A stretch of DNA of 37,363 nucleotides from an uncultured Odoribacter sp. GTDB taxonomy: Bacteria > Bacteroidota > Bacteroidia > Bacteroidales > Marinifilaceae. The notes below the pieces were generated by a model, which did no database searches, was not told the origin of the DNA, and saw only the letters and a list, made by a program, of their open reading frames with translations. The translations under genes were made by a program, and so were the position numbers. Shown here in pieces: positions 9,025 through 17,825 of the stretch. Position 1 is the first letter of the stretch; the number at the start of each line of letters is the position of its first letter. The DNA lies in contig UQJP01000033.1 of the NCBI GenBank assembly GCA_900541415.1, positions 1 through 37,363 of the forward strand, written 5' to 3'.

Positions 9025-9580
9025 CGTTTAAGATAGATAAACGGCTCGTTGCTAATTAGAAAACCACATTTATCTTGTAGTCAATGATATTGTTGATTTA
9101 CTGAAAGTTATGTGTTTAAAACAAAATGTAAATATTCATTTTTATTTCCTTGAATTTTTAACAAAAAAAACGTACGATTAAACTGGATATAACTTGATGA
9201 TTTAATCGTAAGCATACAATTCCTATTTGTATGTTTCGTTAATTGTTTATATTGGATTTCTTTAGTCTAAATGTTGTGCGTAATAGTTTTTTCGGTTGAT
9301 ATTATTTGGGGGGGATGGTTTTGAAATGAATAGGATGAGGTTAAAATAATAGCTGTGATTTTTTCTATACTTATGAGGAGTGAAAAATAAAATAAATGAA
9401 TATATGTATGAGGTTATCAATTGTTTGTTTGTGTGTGTTATTTTGAGAAAATATATTGATACCATTCTTTAGTTGGCTTGCTTGAAAATTTAGTCATTTG
9501 TATTTTATGTTTTTTTTAACGCCACCACCATTTGCTAAAATCAATAATTAAATGTTAATTTGTTTTTATGCTAAAATTTG
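9025..9580. other. AT-rich intergenic region without a clear gene
   Basis: About 550 bp separate the divergent response regulator and the TlpA-like gene. The sequence is AT-rich with a short G run near 9309. The only open frame of note (minus strand, 9262-9465) encodes a low-complexity peptide with no motif or start signal, and I do not regard it as a gene. I see no tRNA, strong hairpin or full promoter match. Such a long spacer could hold an sRNA or regulatory sites, but nothing in the sequence shows it directly. Confidence 0.5.
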
Positions 9581-9586
9581 ATGGTA

Positions 9587-11050
9587 ATGAAAAGAATAAT
9601 CTTTCTCTCGGTTATGACCTTCCTTTTGGTAAATGGTTTATTGGGTCAACGCATAATTGAGTCGCCTGCTTATGAGTTTCGAACAACGGGACGTTACAGT
9701 GTCGGACGCATAGAACTTGCTGACCAATATACTAAGGTGTGGATTGTCAATCAATATATTCCAGGTTGGTGGGTACTTTTTACTCCGGAAAATTTGTATT
9801 TGGAAAATCCCGGAACCGGAGAAAAATATCATCCGGTGAGAGCCGAGGGACTTGAATGGGGGCAACAGCTTGTTACTCCTTCCAGTGGGATAGATACTTT
9901 CCTGTTTGTGTTTCCTCCTTTGCCGCGTAATTTAAGAACCATTAATTGTATGGAGGGAATCCGGCATATATATGGGATTTCATTGATAGAAGAAAAACAG
10001 AATTCCCACGATATTCGGCAACAGATCGAGGGCAATTGGTTGGCAACCGACGGAAGCAATCGTTGGGCGTATGGATTTTATAAAGATTTTGTCATTGCAA
10101 ATAATCGTTTTTGGAACTATGAATCTTTGAAAAAGAAAGGAAAAGGATGGTTGATCCGCTTGAAATCGGGGGATATGCAATGTGAGTTATCCGTAATACT
10201 TCAAAAGGACGGTACTTGCAGAATTGGAGCCGACAAACAGGAACCGGTGTTGTACCAACCTGAAAACAGTGCTATGGAATTGGCCTCCGGTGAGGATTCG
10301 TCAATGCCTGATGTATTTTTATGTCTTGAAGGAAAAGCCCATATTCAAGGCTACATTCATGGGTATGATCCCAGGGCCCAGTTTAAATCCGGAGTGATTT
10401 ATTGTTCTAATGTCGTTACGAACGAATCGTTTCCTACGGTTGTTGAAGTTATGCCTGACGGTCGTTTTTCTGTGGATATACCTTTGGATTATCCTTCTAT
10501 AAACTATATTTCTTTTGATCGGTCAAGTCTTCCGTTTTATGCCGAGCCGGGAGATACTTTGACCCTATTTATGGAGTGGGAGGATTGGTTGCAAAGTGAT
10601 AGGTTCCGTGATCGGGAATTTAAAGATTATCGGTCTTTCCGTTTCATGGGATCGGGGGCGAAAGAGAATGCCGATCTTGTTAAAGCAAGAGCCGGAATGG
10701 ATTTTTACAAAAACTTTGATTTCAGGAGATTGGTTCATGAAGTAAGTCCGTTGGAATTTCGGAAACAGGCGTTGGATTTCCTGCAAAATCAATTGCAAAT
10801 GCTCGATTCGTTGAAGCGGCTTTATCACTTTTCCCCTAAATCCGTTCGTTTACTTGAAGCTTATTTAAAAAATAATGTAGCGGCGAATATTTTGGATTTT
10901 GCATCTATACGTAAGTATTTTAAAGAGGAAGAAGCAAATGAAATCCTGGAGATTCCGATCACTGAGGAGTATTATGATTTTTTGCAACAGATGCCTTTAG
11001 ACGATCCCTATATGCTTGCGTTTAGCGGTGCGTGGGTGTTTTTTAACTGA
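9587..11050 (+). CDS. 5' part of interrupted TlpA-like protein
   Basis: This part encodes 487 residues before the TGA. A signal peptide (MKRIIFLSV to about GLLGQ) directs export. TTG 9578 and ATG 9581 lie just upstream in frame; ATG 9587 gives the cleanest signal peptide with its basic start. The middle region around AHIQGYIHGYDP to YAEPGDTLTLFM resembles the beta-rich module that precedes the thioredoxin domain in many Bacteroidetes TlpA-like lipoproteins and periplasmic proteins. Downstream is a helical stretch. Nothing catalytic is visible in this half, because the redox motif lies beyond the stop. If translation ends at 11050 the product is probably a non-functional fragment. Confidence 0.6.
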   Translation: MKRIIFLSVMTFLLVNGLLGQRIIESPAYEFRTTGRYSVGRIELADQYTKVWIVNQYIPGWWVLFTPENLYLENPGTGEKYHPVRAEGLEWGQQLVTPSSGIDTFLFVFPPLPRNLRTINCMEGIRHIYGISLIEEKQNSHDIRQQIEGNWLATDGSNRWAYGFYKDFVIANNRFWNYESLKKKGKGWLIRLKSGDMQCELSVILQKDGTCRIGADKQEPVLYQPENSAMELASGEDSSMPDVFLCLEGKAHIQGYIHGYDPRAQFKSGVIYCSNVVTNESFPTVVEVMPDGRFSVDIPLDYPSINYISFDRSSLPFYAEPGDTLTLFMEWEDWLQSDRFRDREFKDYRSFRFMGSGAKENADLVKARAGMDFYKNFDFRRLVHEVSPLEFRKQALDFLQNQLQMLDSLKRLYHFSPKSVRLLEAYLKNNVAANILDFASIRKYFKEEEANEILEIPITEEYYDFLQQMPLDDPYMLAFSGAWVFFN

Positions 11051-11071
11051 TTTGAATTTGCAGAGCCTTTT

Positions 11072-11761
11072 ATGCAATGTCGTAAGGAGATGGGGTCTCC
11101 CGGAGATATGGTGGAGGAGGCCAAAATTCTTTGGCATTTAATTGATAGTGTTTATGCCCATTATTTTAAGCTTAAACCGGGATTTTGCTATGAAGTGTTG
11201 AAAGCCCGTAGTTTGGCTAATTATCTTGAATATTCAGATGCAGCTATGGCCGGGGGACTTGTTGATGCAATTCTTCAGGGGGTGAAAGCCCCTTATATTC
11301 GGGCTGTCGGTAAGCGAATGATGGAACAACGTACGGTGGAATCAGCGTGTTCAACGCCCTTGCCGGATAGTAGAGGCGGAGCTATTTTTCGTAAGTTGAT
11401 CGGGCCTTATCGTGGAAAAGTTATTTTTGTGGATTTTTGGGCAACGACTTGTGGCCCTTGCCGTGCAGGAATCACCGGAATGGCTTCTCTACGGGAAAAA
11501 TATGCCGGAAAAGATATAGTATTCTTATTCATCACAGATGAAAAATCTTCACCTTTAAGCGATTATAATAATTTTATGGCTAATGTTAAAGGAGAAAAAC
11601 TCCGAATACCCGAAGCCGATTATAATTATTTGCAGGAATTGTTCCGGTTTAGCGGTATTCCCCATTATGAAATGATAAATAAGAAGGGTAAGGTTGTCAA
11701 TATACAATGTATGTACGGTTTGCATCAGGAGGCTATTTTTGATAAACTATTGCAGGAATAG
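11072..11761 (+). CDS. 3' part of interrupted TlpA-like protein, thioredoxin domain
   Basis: This part encodes 229 residues from ATG 11072, although the open frame continues unbroken back to 11051. The second half is a TlpA/ResA-type thioredoxin fold. It shows VIFVDFWATTCGPCRAGI with the redox pair CGPC, then IVFLFITDE and the cis-proline element GIPHYEMINKKGKV. In most relatives the motif is WATWCGPC; here threonine replaces the second tryptophan. Such proteins reduce or oxidise disulfides in the periplasm. As a separate product it has no signal peptide, so export is unlikely unless the stop is read through. The start at 11072 is probably an internal methionine and not a real initiation site. 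Confidence 0.6.
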   Translation: MQCRKEMGSPGDMVEEAKILWHLIDSVYAHYFKLKPGFCYEVLKARSLANYLEYSDAAMAGGLVDAILQGVKAPYIRAVGKRMMEQRTVESACSTPLPDSRGGAIFRKLIGPYRGKVIFVDFWATTCGPCRAGITGMASLREKYAGKDIVFLFITDEKSSPLSDYNNFMANVKGEKLRIPEADYNYLQELFRFSGIPHYEMINKKGKVVNIQCMYGLHQEAIFDKLLQE

Positions 11762-11814
11762 TCCGGAAGAGTGTTGCTTCTATTAGGTTGTCTTTTAAAG
11801 TATAAGGTAAAGCG

Positions 11815-12264
11815 ATGAAAACTCCATATCGCATGCTTAAAGCTATTTATTGGTGGCTGCCTGTTCTTGCTATGGCCATGCAAGTCGGCTTATTTAATTG
11901 GCTGGATTTCATACTTCGGCATGAACCGAGTCCTCCTACTCCTTTTGGGATTGCTGGGGATATTTTGTTAGCCGTTGTCATGATTTTTGTGGTGTTGATC
12001 GGGTATTTCGTGACTTATCTATACGAGAGGCTGAAGTATGAAAAAATAGTTCTCGTTTATGCAATACTCGCTTTTTTTGTCTGTGAGGTGTTGATGGATT
12101 ATAAGCATGTTATTGAATACGATTATATGGCAAAAGACGCTGTGTATAAAATTGTCGTTCAATGCTTTGGAAGTGTTTTGGTGTGGACTTCATATCCGGT
12201 TATATTATCTGGCCTGTTGCATTGGTATTCTAAAAAAGTTCCTCGTGTAGATGAATCGTTTTAA
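11815..12264 (+). CDS. Small integral membrane protein of unknown function
   Basis: I do not recognise this 149-residue protein. It has about four hydrophobic segments: near residues 11-33 (YWWLPVLAMAMQVGLFNWL), 45-69 (around ILLAVVMIFVVLIGYFV), 76-92 (around VLVYAILAFFVCEVL) and 110-135 (around VVQCFGSVLVWTSYPVIL). The tail is basic, then acidic. No catalytic motif is visible. It starts 53 nt after the TlpA-like gene, so the two may share a transcript. Convergent with the WbqC-family gene; no convincing terminator separates them. Confidence 0.6.
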   Translation: MKTPYRMLKAIYWWLPVLAMAMQVGLFNWLDFILRHEPSPPTPFGIAGDILLAVVMIFVVLIGYFVTYLYERLKYEKIVLVYAILAFFVCEVLMDYKHVIEYDYMAKDAVYKIVVQCFGSVLVWTSYPVILSGLLHWYSKKVPRVDESF

Positions 12265-12474
12265 AGGGACTGAAAGATGATGGTTGCCGGTATGTAAATA
12301 TATTTTGCAAATTCACTTTTCTATTGTAAAATTTTTTGTTGTGATCTGATTATACAAAAATCCAATTTTGACAGGTATATAGAGAGAATGGGTATTTTTA
12401 TTCAGCTCCCCAATGATTTTTACAATGCTTTTATCGTTCCGGATTTATTGGATAAACCGGGTGGATTCTGAATT

Positions 12475-13092
12475 TTATAGATATTTTCCTGCTTCCGGAC
12501 CCGTGTTAAAGAGCAGGTCGAGGGCGCTGAGGTTGGGGTGGAAGGGAAAGCGGTCGGAAAATGTTTGACGGTAAGGGCGTGAAACAAATTCCGGGTCTTC
12601 TATACGGTGGCTGGCTTTGGGGTGGATTGCGTTGCGCAAGTCTTGATAATCCGGGGTGTTTTCCCGGATATAATCTTCTGTATAAATTATGGATTTGGAT
12701 AGTTTTAGGGAATCGAGCAGTGTCTCTAAGATTCCAGAGTTGAAATCTAAAAGGAATTTTTCTTTTTTCTCGAAGAAAGGCATGAGATCGTCGATGTAAT
12801 ATTCATAATAGGGCGAGTTTTTATAAGCCGATTCGATGCTTTTGAAATGTAATTTCTGCCAATTTGTCTGATAGACGATTTTCAGATCCCGGATCAGGGT
12901 TTTACTGTTTGCTTTTTCGACAGGAACGCTTAATGAAATTACTCCATTGGCTGACATAATCTCACATCGGTTCCGATAACTCTGTTTGCCGAAATTCTCG
13001 TATTGCTCGATGAATATTTCGTCGTATAGTTTGATTTTCGATACATATTGCACCGGAGGAAAATAAGCCGTACTCAATAGTAGTTTTTCCAT
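12475..13092 (-). CDS. WbqC-like family protein
   Basis: This 205-residue protein fits the WbqC-like family in length and motifs. It begins LLLSTAYFPPVQYVSKI, where most members read (S)(T)AYFPP(I)xY, and continues with FGKQSYRNRCEI and SLSVPVEK. Next is IVYQTNWQKLHFKSIESAYKNSPYYEYYIDDL, the most recognisable block of the family. In some bacteria WbqC-type proteins lie in O-antigen or surface polysaccharide loci and have been linked to amino-sugar modification, but no biochemical function is firmly set. Here no polysaccharide genes are adjacent. The C-terminus, with ALDLLFNTGPEA, is also typical. Confidence 0.85.
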   Translation of the reverse strand: MEKLLLSTAYFPPVQYVSKIKLYDEIFIEQYENFGKQSYRNRCEIMSANGVISLSVPVEKANSKTLIRDLKIVYQTNWQKLHFKSIESAYKNSPYYEYYIDDLMPFFEKKEKFLLDFNSGILETLLDSLKLSKSIIYTEDYIRENTPDYQDLRNAIHPKASHRIEDPEFVSRPYRQTFSDRFPFHPNLSALDLLFNTGPEAGKYL

Positions 13093-13256
13093 ATTTCTTA
13101 TTTACCCGGCAAAGTTAATAATATGGTGTAAAATATAAATATGGTTTTAAATTAAAAATTGTGTTTGATGAATTGCATTTAGGAATGGAATTTGTAAGAT
13201 GTAGATTACAAAAGGGTTAAATAATAAATTTTACCAATTAAAAAGGGGGTAAAAAA

Positions 13257-13287
13257 TTTGTAAGACTGATTTTTTTCTCTATCTTTA
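13257..13287 (+). promoter_or_regulatory. Putative promoter of the glycogen cluster
   Basis: TTTG (13257-13260), a 19-bp spacer and TATCTTTA (13280-13287) match the Bacteroidetes promoter pattern with one change in the -7 box. Transcription would start near 13294 and leave a leader of about 275 nt before the branching enzyme. The rest of the 13093-13568 gap is AT-rich and shows no gene. Within the leader only a short AACTTT / AAAGTT repeat around 13370-13405 is visible, and I see no known riboswitch. Confidence 0.5.
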
Positions 13288-13568
13288 AAGAAAATCAATA
13301 CGTAGAATCTAAAGTTGTAACAATAGATTTTTCAAAAATAAAAAAGAAGTCTAAATTTTTTAGGAAACATAACTTTTTAAATGTTGGTGCGTATAAAGTT
13401 TTTTAGGTTCATTTTGAGAACATAAGGAACGCGTCTGAAGAACAAAGATTTTGACAAGTATTCTTTGGTGTGGCGAATTGCTGGTGCTGATATGAATATA
13501 AGAAGATATGCTTTCACGGTTAAAATGTATCGATTGATATTTTGGGGAATATAAAAAAATTAAAGGGG

Positions 13569-15725
13569 ATGATAAAAACTAATTTCAATATCCGTGTCAG
13601 TGATCCTTTGTTGGAGCCTTACTTGCCTGTGATCCGGCGTCGTCACGAGTGTAGCGTGTTGAGAGAGCTGGAATTTACAGGTGGACAGAAGCTGCTGGCA
13701 GATGTTTTTAATTCCCATTTGTATTTTGGTTTACATCATCTGGAAGGTGGTGGTTGGGTTTTGAGGGAATGGGCGCCTAATGCTTCTGCAATCTGGCTGA
13801 TCGGTGAGTCGAACGAGTGGCAGAAACGGGAGGCGTTTAGGATGAGACGTCTGGAAGGCGGTGTTTGGGTGTTGAATTTGCCGGAAGAGGAATTGTGGCA
13901 TGAGATGATCTACAAACTGTGGATCGAATGGCCGGGAGGTAGCGGGGAACGGATTCCGAGCCATGTAACCCGGGTTGTTCAGGACGATATTTCAAAAGTG
14001 TTTGCAGCACAGGTATGGAGTCCCGATCATGCTTACGGGTGGAAATATTCCGGAGTGGGCAGGGTTGATCATCCGTTGATCTATGAAGCCCATGTAGGGA
14101 TGAGTATGGAGAATCGCCGGGTTTCTACCTTTAACGAATTCCGTTCCTATGTGTTGCCCCGTATTGCCGATTTGGGTTATAATATGATCCAGTTAATGGG
14201 CTTACAGGAGCATCCTTATTATGGGTCGTTTGGTTACCAGGTGTCGAATTTCTTTGCTGTAAGTTCACGTTTCGGTACGCCGGAGGATTTAAAATGCCTG
14301 ATCGATGAAGCACATGGATTGGGAATCGGGGTGGTCATGGATTTAGTTCACTCCCATGCCGTCAGGAATGAGAATGAAGGATTGAGCAGGTTTGCGGGGG
14401 ATTATAATCAATACTTCTATTGCGGTGAACGGGGAGAACACAAGTTGTGGAATTCCCGTTGTTTTGATTATGGAAAAAACGAAGTGTTGAGCTTTTTGCT
14501 TTCGAATTGTAAATATTGGCTGGAGGAATTCAGGTTTGACGGTTATCGTTTTGACGGTATAACCAGTATGCTGTATTGGGATCATGGGCTTGGACGTGAT
14601 TTTACCGATTATAAGATGTATTATGACGGGAATCAGGATGAAGATGCCATTATTTACCTGACGCTTGCCAATAAACTGATTCATCAGGTGAATCCCGATG
14701 TGATTACAATTGCCGAAGATATGAGCGGAATGCCGGGTTTGGCGGTTCCCGTGGACGAGGGTGGAATCGGGTTCGATTTCAGGATGAGCATGGGTATCCC
14801 TGATTATTGGATTAAGTTGATAAAGGAAAAGAAGGATGAGGAGTGGCATGTCGGGGATCTGTTCTATGAACTGACCAATAAACGAAAAGAGGAGCATACG
14901 ATCAGCTATGCCGAAAGTCATGACCAGGCTATGGTGGGCGATAAAACAATCTTTTTCCGTTTGCTCGATAAAGATATTTACACCTCGATGGATGTGTTTC
15001 ATCAAAACATGAATGTAGACCGGGGAATAAGTCTTCATAAAATGATCCGTTTACTGACAATCGCAACGGCTGGCGACGGGTATCTGAATTTTATGGGGAA
15101 TGAATTCGGGCATCCCGAATGGATCGATTTCCCACGGGAGGGGAATGGCTGGAGTTACGATCACGCCCGCCGTCAGTGGAGTTTGGTGGACGATAAGAAT
15201 TTGCGTTTCCGCTTTTTGAATAGTTTCGACCGGGACATGATCGGTCTGGCAAGGCAAAAGGATTTTTTTATTCCCGTTCCCGAACCTTTGGTGCGGGATA
15301 TTGAGAGGCAATTGCTGATCTTTAGAAGAGGGGAATACCTGTTTGTGTTCAATTTCAGTCCTCTACGGTCTTATTCAGGCTATAAATTTCAGGTAGAGCC
15401 GGGAAAATATATGCCGGTGCTGGATTCTGACAGTGAAAAATACAGTGGTTTCGGGCGGATCGACGATGCGGTAGAACATTTTACGCTTTATGAAAACGGC
15501 AAGAATTTTTTAAGCCTGTATATTCCGGCAAGATCGGCTTTTGTGCTGCGCTTGCAAAACGGCAAGGCAACAGAAAAGGCGGAATCAAAGCAATCGAAGA
15601 AAAGCCATTCCGGTCAGGCCGGACGGAATAAAAATAAAATGGGAACGGAAGGAAACGGTAAAAAATCTGAAAACGAGATAAAAACAAAAAATAAGGAAAA
15701 ACAAAAGAGAATTTCAACCAGTTAA
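13569..15725 (+). CDS. glgB: 1,4-alpha-glucan branching enzyme (GH13)
   Basis: This 718-residue enzyme cuts alpha-1,4 chains and rejoins them as alpha-1,6 branches during glycogen synthesis. ATG 13569 was preferred to an in-frame TTG at 13542 because it is preceded by AAAGGGG and matches family N-termini. A carbohydrate-binding CBM48-like domain (WVLREWAPNASAIWLIG) comes first. The GH13 barrel follows with VVMDLVHSH, nucleophile D329 in GYRFDGITSMLYW, acid/base E383 in ITIAEDMSG, and D452 in AESHDQ. The RFDGITSMLY form is typical of the eukaryote-like GH13_8 branching enzymes and less so of E. coli-type GlgB. The last 55 residues, from about NGKATEKAE, form a basic, low-complexity tail with 14 lysines that is not part of the enzyme core. 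This is the first gene of the glycogen cluster. Confidence 0.93.
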   Translation: MIKTNFNIRVSDPLLEPYLPVIRRRHECSVLRELEFTGGQKLLADVFNSHLYFGLHHLEGGGWVLREWAPNASAIWLIGESNEWQKREAFRMRRLEGGVWVLNLPEEELWHEMIYKLWIEWPGGSGERIPSHVTRVVQDDISKVFAAQVWSPDHAYGWKYSGVGRVDHPLIYEAHVGMSMENRRVSTFNEFRSYVLPRIADLGYNMIQLMGLQEHPYYGSFGYQVSNFFAVSSRFGTPEDLKCLIDEAHGLGIGVVMDLVHSHAVRNENEGLSRFAGDYNQYFYCGERGEHKLWNSRCFDYGKNEVLSFLLSNCKYWLEEFRFDGYRFDGITSMLYWDHGLGRDFTDYKMYYDGNQDEDAIIYLTLANKLIHQVNPDVITIAEDMSGMPGLAVPVDEGGIGFDFRMSMGIPDYWIKLIKEKKDEEWHVGDLFYELTNKRKEEHTISYAESHDQAMVGDKTIFFRLLDKDIYTSMDVFHQNMNVDRGISLHKMIRLLTIATAGDGYLNFMGNEFGHPEWIDFPREGNGWSYDHARRQWSLVDDKNLRFRFLNSFDRDMIGLARQKDFFIPVPEPLVRDIERQLLIFRRGEYLFVFNFSPLRSYSGYKFQVEPGKYMPVLDSDSEKYSGFGRIDDAVEHFTLYENGKNFLSLYIPARSAFVLRLQNGKATEKAESKQSKKSHSGQAGRNKNKMGTEGNGKKSENEIKTKNKEKQKRISTS

Positions 15726-15829
15726 GAACGAACATTAGAAATAGTGTGACGTTAAAGAAAGAGGGGAGATAGATTGAGAAGGGAAACCTATAAGGTGTAC
15801 AAATTAAAAAAGAATCAAATCACGACATT

Positions 15830-17779
15830 ATGGCTTATTTAAAGTTTAATAAAAGCGAGTTAGTAAATCTTGAGTATTCATTGAAAAGGGAAGTTTTAGC
15901 AACGAATCGTGCAGGGGGGTACATGTCTTCTACGATTGTCGGATGTAACACCCGTAAATATCATGGTTTGTTGATTCTGCCAATAGAGGAATTTGACGGT
16001 GAGAAACATGTGTTGCTTTCTACTCTTGATGAAACTGTGATCCAGCATGGACAGGCTTTTAATTTAGGTATTCATAAATATCCGGGCAATTATGAGCCCA
16101 GAGGACATAAATATATTGTAGATTTTGAATATGAACCTGTATATACCCTGACTTACCGGGTAGGTGGAGTGCTATTGAAGAAAGAGATTGTTTTGGTGCA
16201 TAACGAAGCTCAGTTACTGATCCGGTACACTTTGCTGGACGCACATTCAGATACAACCCTGCGGTTGAAACCCTTTTTGGCTTATCGCAATATTCATAAG
16301 TTATCTAAGGCAAACATGATGGCGAACACAAAATATCAGGAGATAGAACATGGCGTTCGCTCAAAGTTGTATAACGGATTTCCGGCCTTGAATATGCAGT
16401 TGAATAAGGCTAACGATTTTGTGGCCACTCCGGACTGGTATTATAATATCGAATATATGGAGGAACAAAATCGTGGATATGACTTCCGGGAAGATTTGTT
16501 TGTGCCGGGATATTTTGAATTTCCGATCAAAAAAGGGGAAAGCGTCGTGTTTTCCGCTTCTGTTGAGCCAGTTGCTACCAACCGGTTGAAAACGAAATTT
16601 CAAAAGCTTGTCAATGAACGTGCTCCGCGGGATAGTTTTGAACATTGCATGAAATATTCGGCTTCACAATTTGTTGTGAGGCGTGGAAAGGATACAGAGA
16701 TCGTTGCCGGATACCCCTGGTTCGGAAGTTGGGGCAGGGATACTTTTATCGCCTTGCCGGGCGTGACCTTGTCGGCCGCCAACGACTTAAAAACTTGCAA
16801 AGATGTGCTGGATACCATGACCCGGCAGTTGAACAACGGTTTGTTTCCTAATGTCGGGAAGGACAAGAATGCTGCCTATAATTCGGTGGATGCTCCGATG
16901 TGGTTTTTCAAGGCGGCCCAGGAATATGGGGAGGCTGCCGGAGATCATTCTTTGGTGTGGAAAAGTTGGGGTACTAAGATGAAGGCGGTCTTGGCCACTT
17001 TCCGGAATGGTGTGAACGATTATGTGAAAATGGCGGACAACGGATTGATATGGGCGTCCGAGCCGGGGAAAGCCCTGAGCTGGATGGACGCGATCGTGAG
17101 CGGCGTGCCCGTTACTCCCCGTGCCGGTTATCAGGTAGAAGTGAATGCTTTGTGGTATAATGCCATTTGTTACACGCTGAAACTTGCCGGGGAAGCCGGA
17201 GATAAGAAATTTGTTGAAGAGTGGAAAGATATGCCGGAGAAGGTGAAAGAAAGTTTTGTGAATGTTTTCTGGAGTAAAGAGAAAGGTTATCTCGCCGATT
17301 ATGTGGATGGCGGAGGACAAAATGTGTTTGTAAGGCCTAATCAGGTCATCGCCTGCTCGCTGGAGTATAGCCCTTTGACCGATGAAATGAAACGGGGAGT
17401 GTTGGACGTCGTGAAAAGCGAATTGCTGACTCCTAAAGGTTTACGGACTTTGGCTCCTAAAAATCCTTTGTACGAGGGCACTTATGAAGGCGATCAGCCA
17501 ACACGCGACCGTGCCTATCATCAGGGAACGGTATGGCCTTGGTTGCTCGGACCTTATATTGAAGCTAATTTTCGCTTGTATGGCAAGAAATTTGTTAATA
17601 CAGCAAAGGAGTTACTGGCTGGATTTGAGGAAGATATGACAGTTTACGGACTGTGTTCTGTGGGAGAAGTATACGATGGAAATCCTCCCTATACCCCCAA
17701 CGGATGTATTTCACAAGCCTGGAGTGTCGGAGAATTGTTGAGAAGCGGAGCTTTGGTTGAAAAGTATTCCAAATTGTGA
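15830..17779 (+). CDS. Glycogen debranching enzyme (amylo-alpha-1,6-glucosidase type)
   Basis: This 649-residue enzyme should hydrolyse the alpha-1,6 branch points of glycogen. The N-terminal domain starts with LATNRAGGYMSSTIVG and NTRKYHGLLI, the signature of the archaeal/bacterial glycogen debranching enzyme N-terminal domain. The C-terminal (alpha/alpha)6 barrel has YPWFGSWGRDTFIALPG (about residues 295-311), LSWMDA (about 416) and the late TVWPWLLGPY. These match the GH133-type debranching enzymes; the length is close to archaeal TreX-unlike GDEs of about 620-650 residues. It lies 104 nt after glgB and 46 nt before the GT4 gene, on the same strand, so it is probably co-transcribed. No signal peptide, so it acts in the cytoplasm on the stored polymer. 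Confidence 0.9.
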   Translation: MAYLKFNKSELVNLEYSLKREVLATNRAGGYMSSTIVGCNTRKYHGLLILPIEEFDGEKHVLLSTLDETVIQHGQAFNLGIHKYPGNYEPRGHKYIVDFEYEPVYTLTYRVGGVLLKKEIVLVHNEAQLLIRYTLLDAHSDTTLRLKPFLAYRNIHKLSKANMMANTKYQEIEHGVRSKLYNGFPALNMQLNKANDFVATPDWYYNIEYMEEQNRGYDFREDLFVPGYFEFPIKKGESVVFSASVEPVATNRLKTKFQKLVNERAPRDSFEHCMKYSASQFVVRRGKDTEIVAGYPWFGSWGRDTFIALPGVTLSAANDLKTCKDVLDTMTRQLNNGLFPNVGKDKNAAYNSVDAPMWFFKAAQEYGEAAGDHSLVWKSWGTKMKAVLATFRNGVNDYVKMADNGLIWASEPGKALSWMDAIVSGVPVTPRAGYQVEVNALWYNAICYTLKLAGEAGDKKFVEEWKDMPEKVKESFVNVFWSKEKGYLADYVDGGGQNVFVRPNQVIACSLEYSPLTDEMKRGVLDVVKSELLTPKGLRTLAPKNPLYEGTYEGDQPTRDRAYHQGTVWPWLLGPYIEANFRLYGKKFVNTAKELLAGFEEDMTVYGLCSVGEVYDGNPPYTPNGCISQAWSVGELLRSGALVEKYSKL

Positions 17780-17825
17780 GACCCCGGAGCTTGATTGAAC
17801 TCGAAATTATTGTAACTATATATTT

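Larger units (their letters stand above)
9587..11761 (+). pseudogene. TlpA-family thioredoxin-like protein gene interrupted by an in-frame TGA
   Basis: The reading frame from 9587 runs to 11761 with one interruption, TGA at 11048-11050. Both halves are in the same frame with no shift. Read through, the joint would be VFFN-(stop)-FEFAEPFM. Relatives commonly have an NRFEF-like junction here, and CGA (Arg) to TGA is a single C-to-T change, so I infer a recent nonsense mutation or a sequencing error. Uninterrupted, the protein would have 724 residues: signal peptide, a long N-terminal region and a C-terminal thioredoxin domain with CGPC at 622-625. The two halves are also listed separately. In its present form the 5' product lacks the thioredoxin domain and the 3' product lacks a signal peptide. 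Confidence 0.75.

Noticed and set aside
9262..9465. 67-residue minus-strand open frame in the gap before the TlpA-like gene
   Set aside because: It is low complexity, rich in I, N, Y and K as expected from AT-rich noncoding DNA.
11048..11050. TGA as a selenocysteine codon
   Set aside because: The neighbouring residues fit arginine in relatives, the thioredoxin CGPC motif lies far downstream, and no clear SECIS-like hairpin follows the TGA.
12439..12461. Possible terminator between the small membrane protein and WbqC genes
   Set aside because: CCGGATTTAT and GATAAACCGG pair only with a bulge, and there is no T run, so support is too weak.
14343..15038. 231-residue open frame on the minus strand inside glgB
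   Set aside because: It is fully antisense to a clear GH13 catalytic domain, and its translation is histidine- and isoleucine-rich with no motif.
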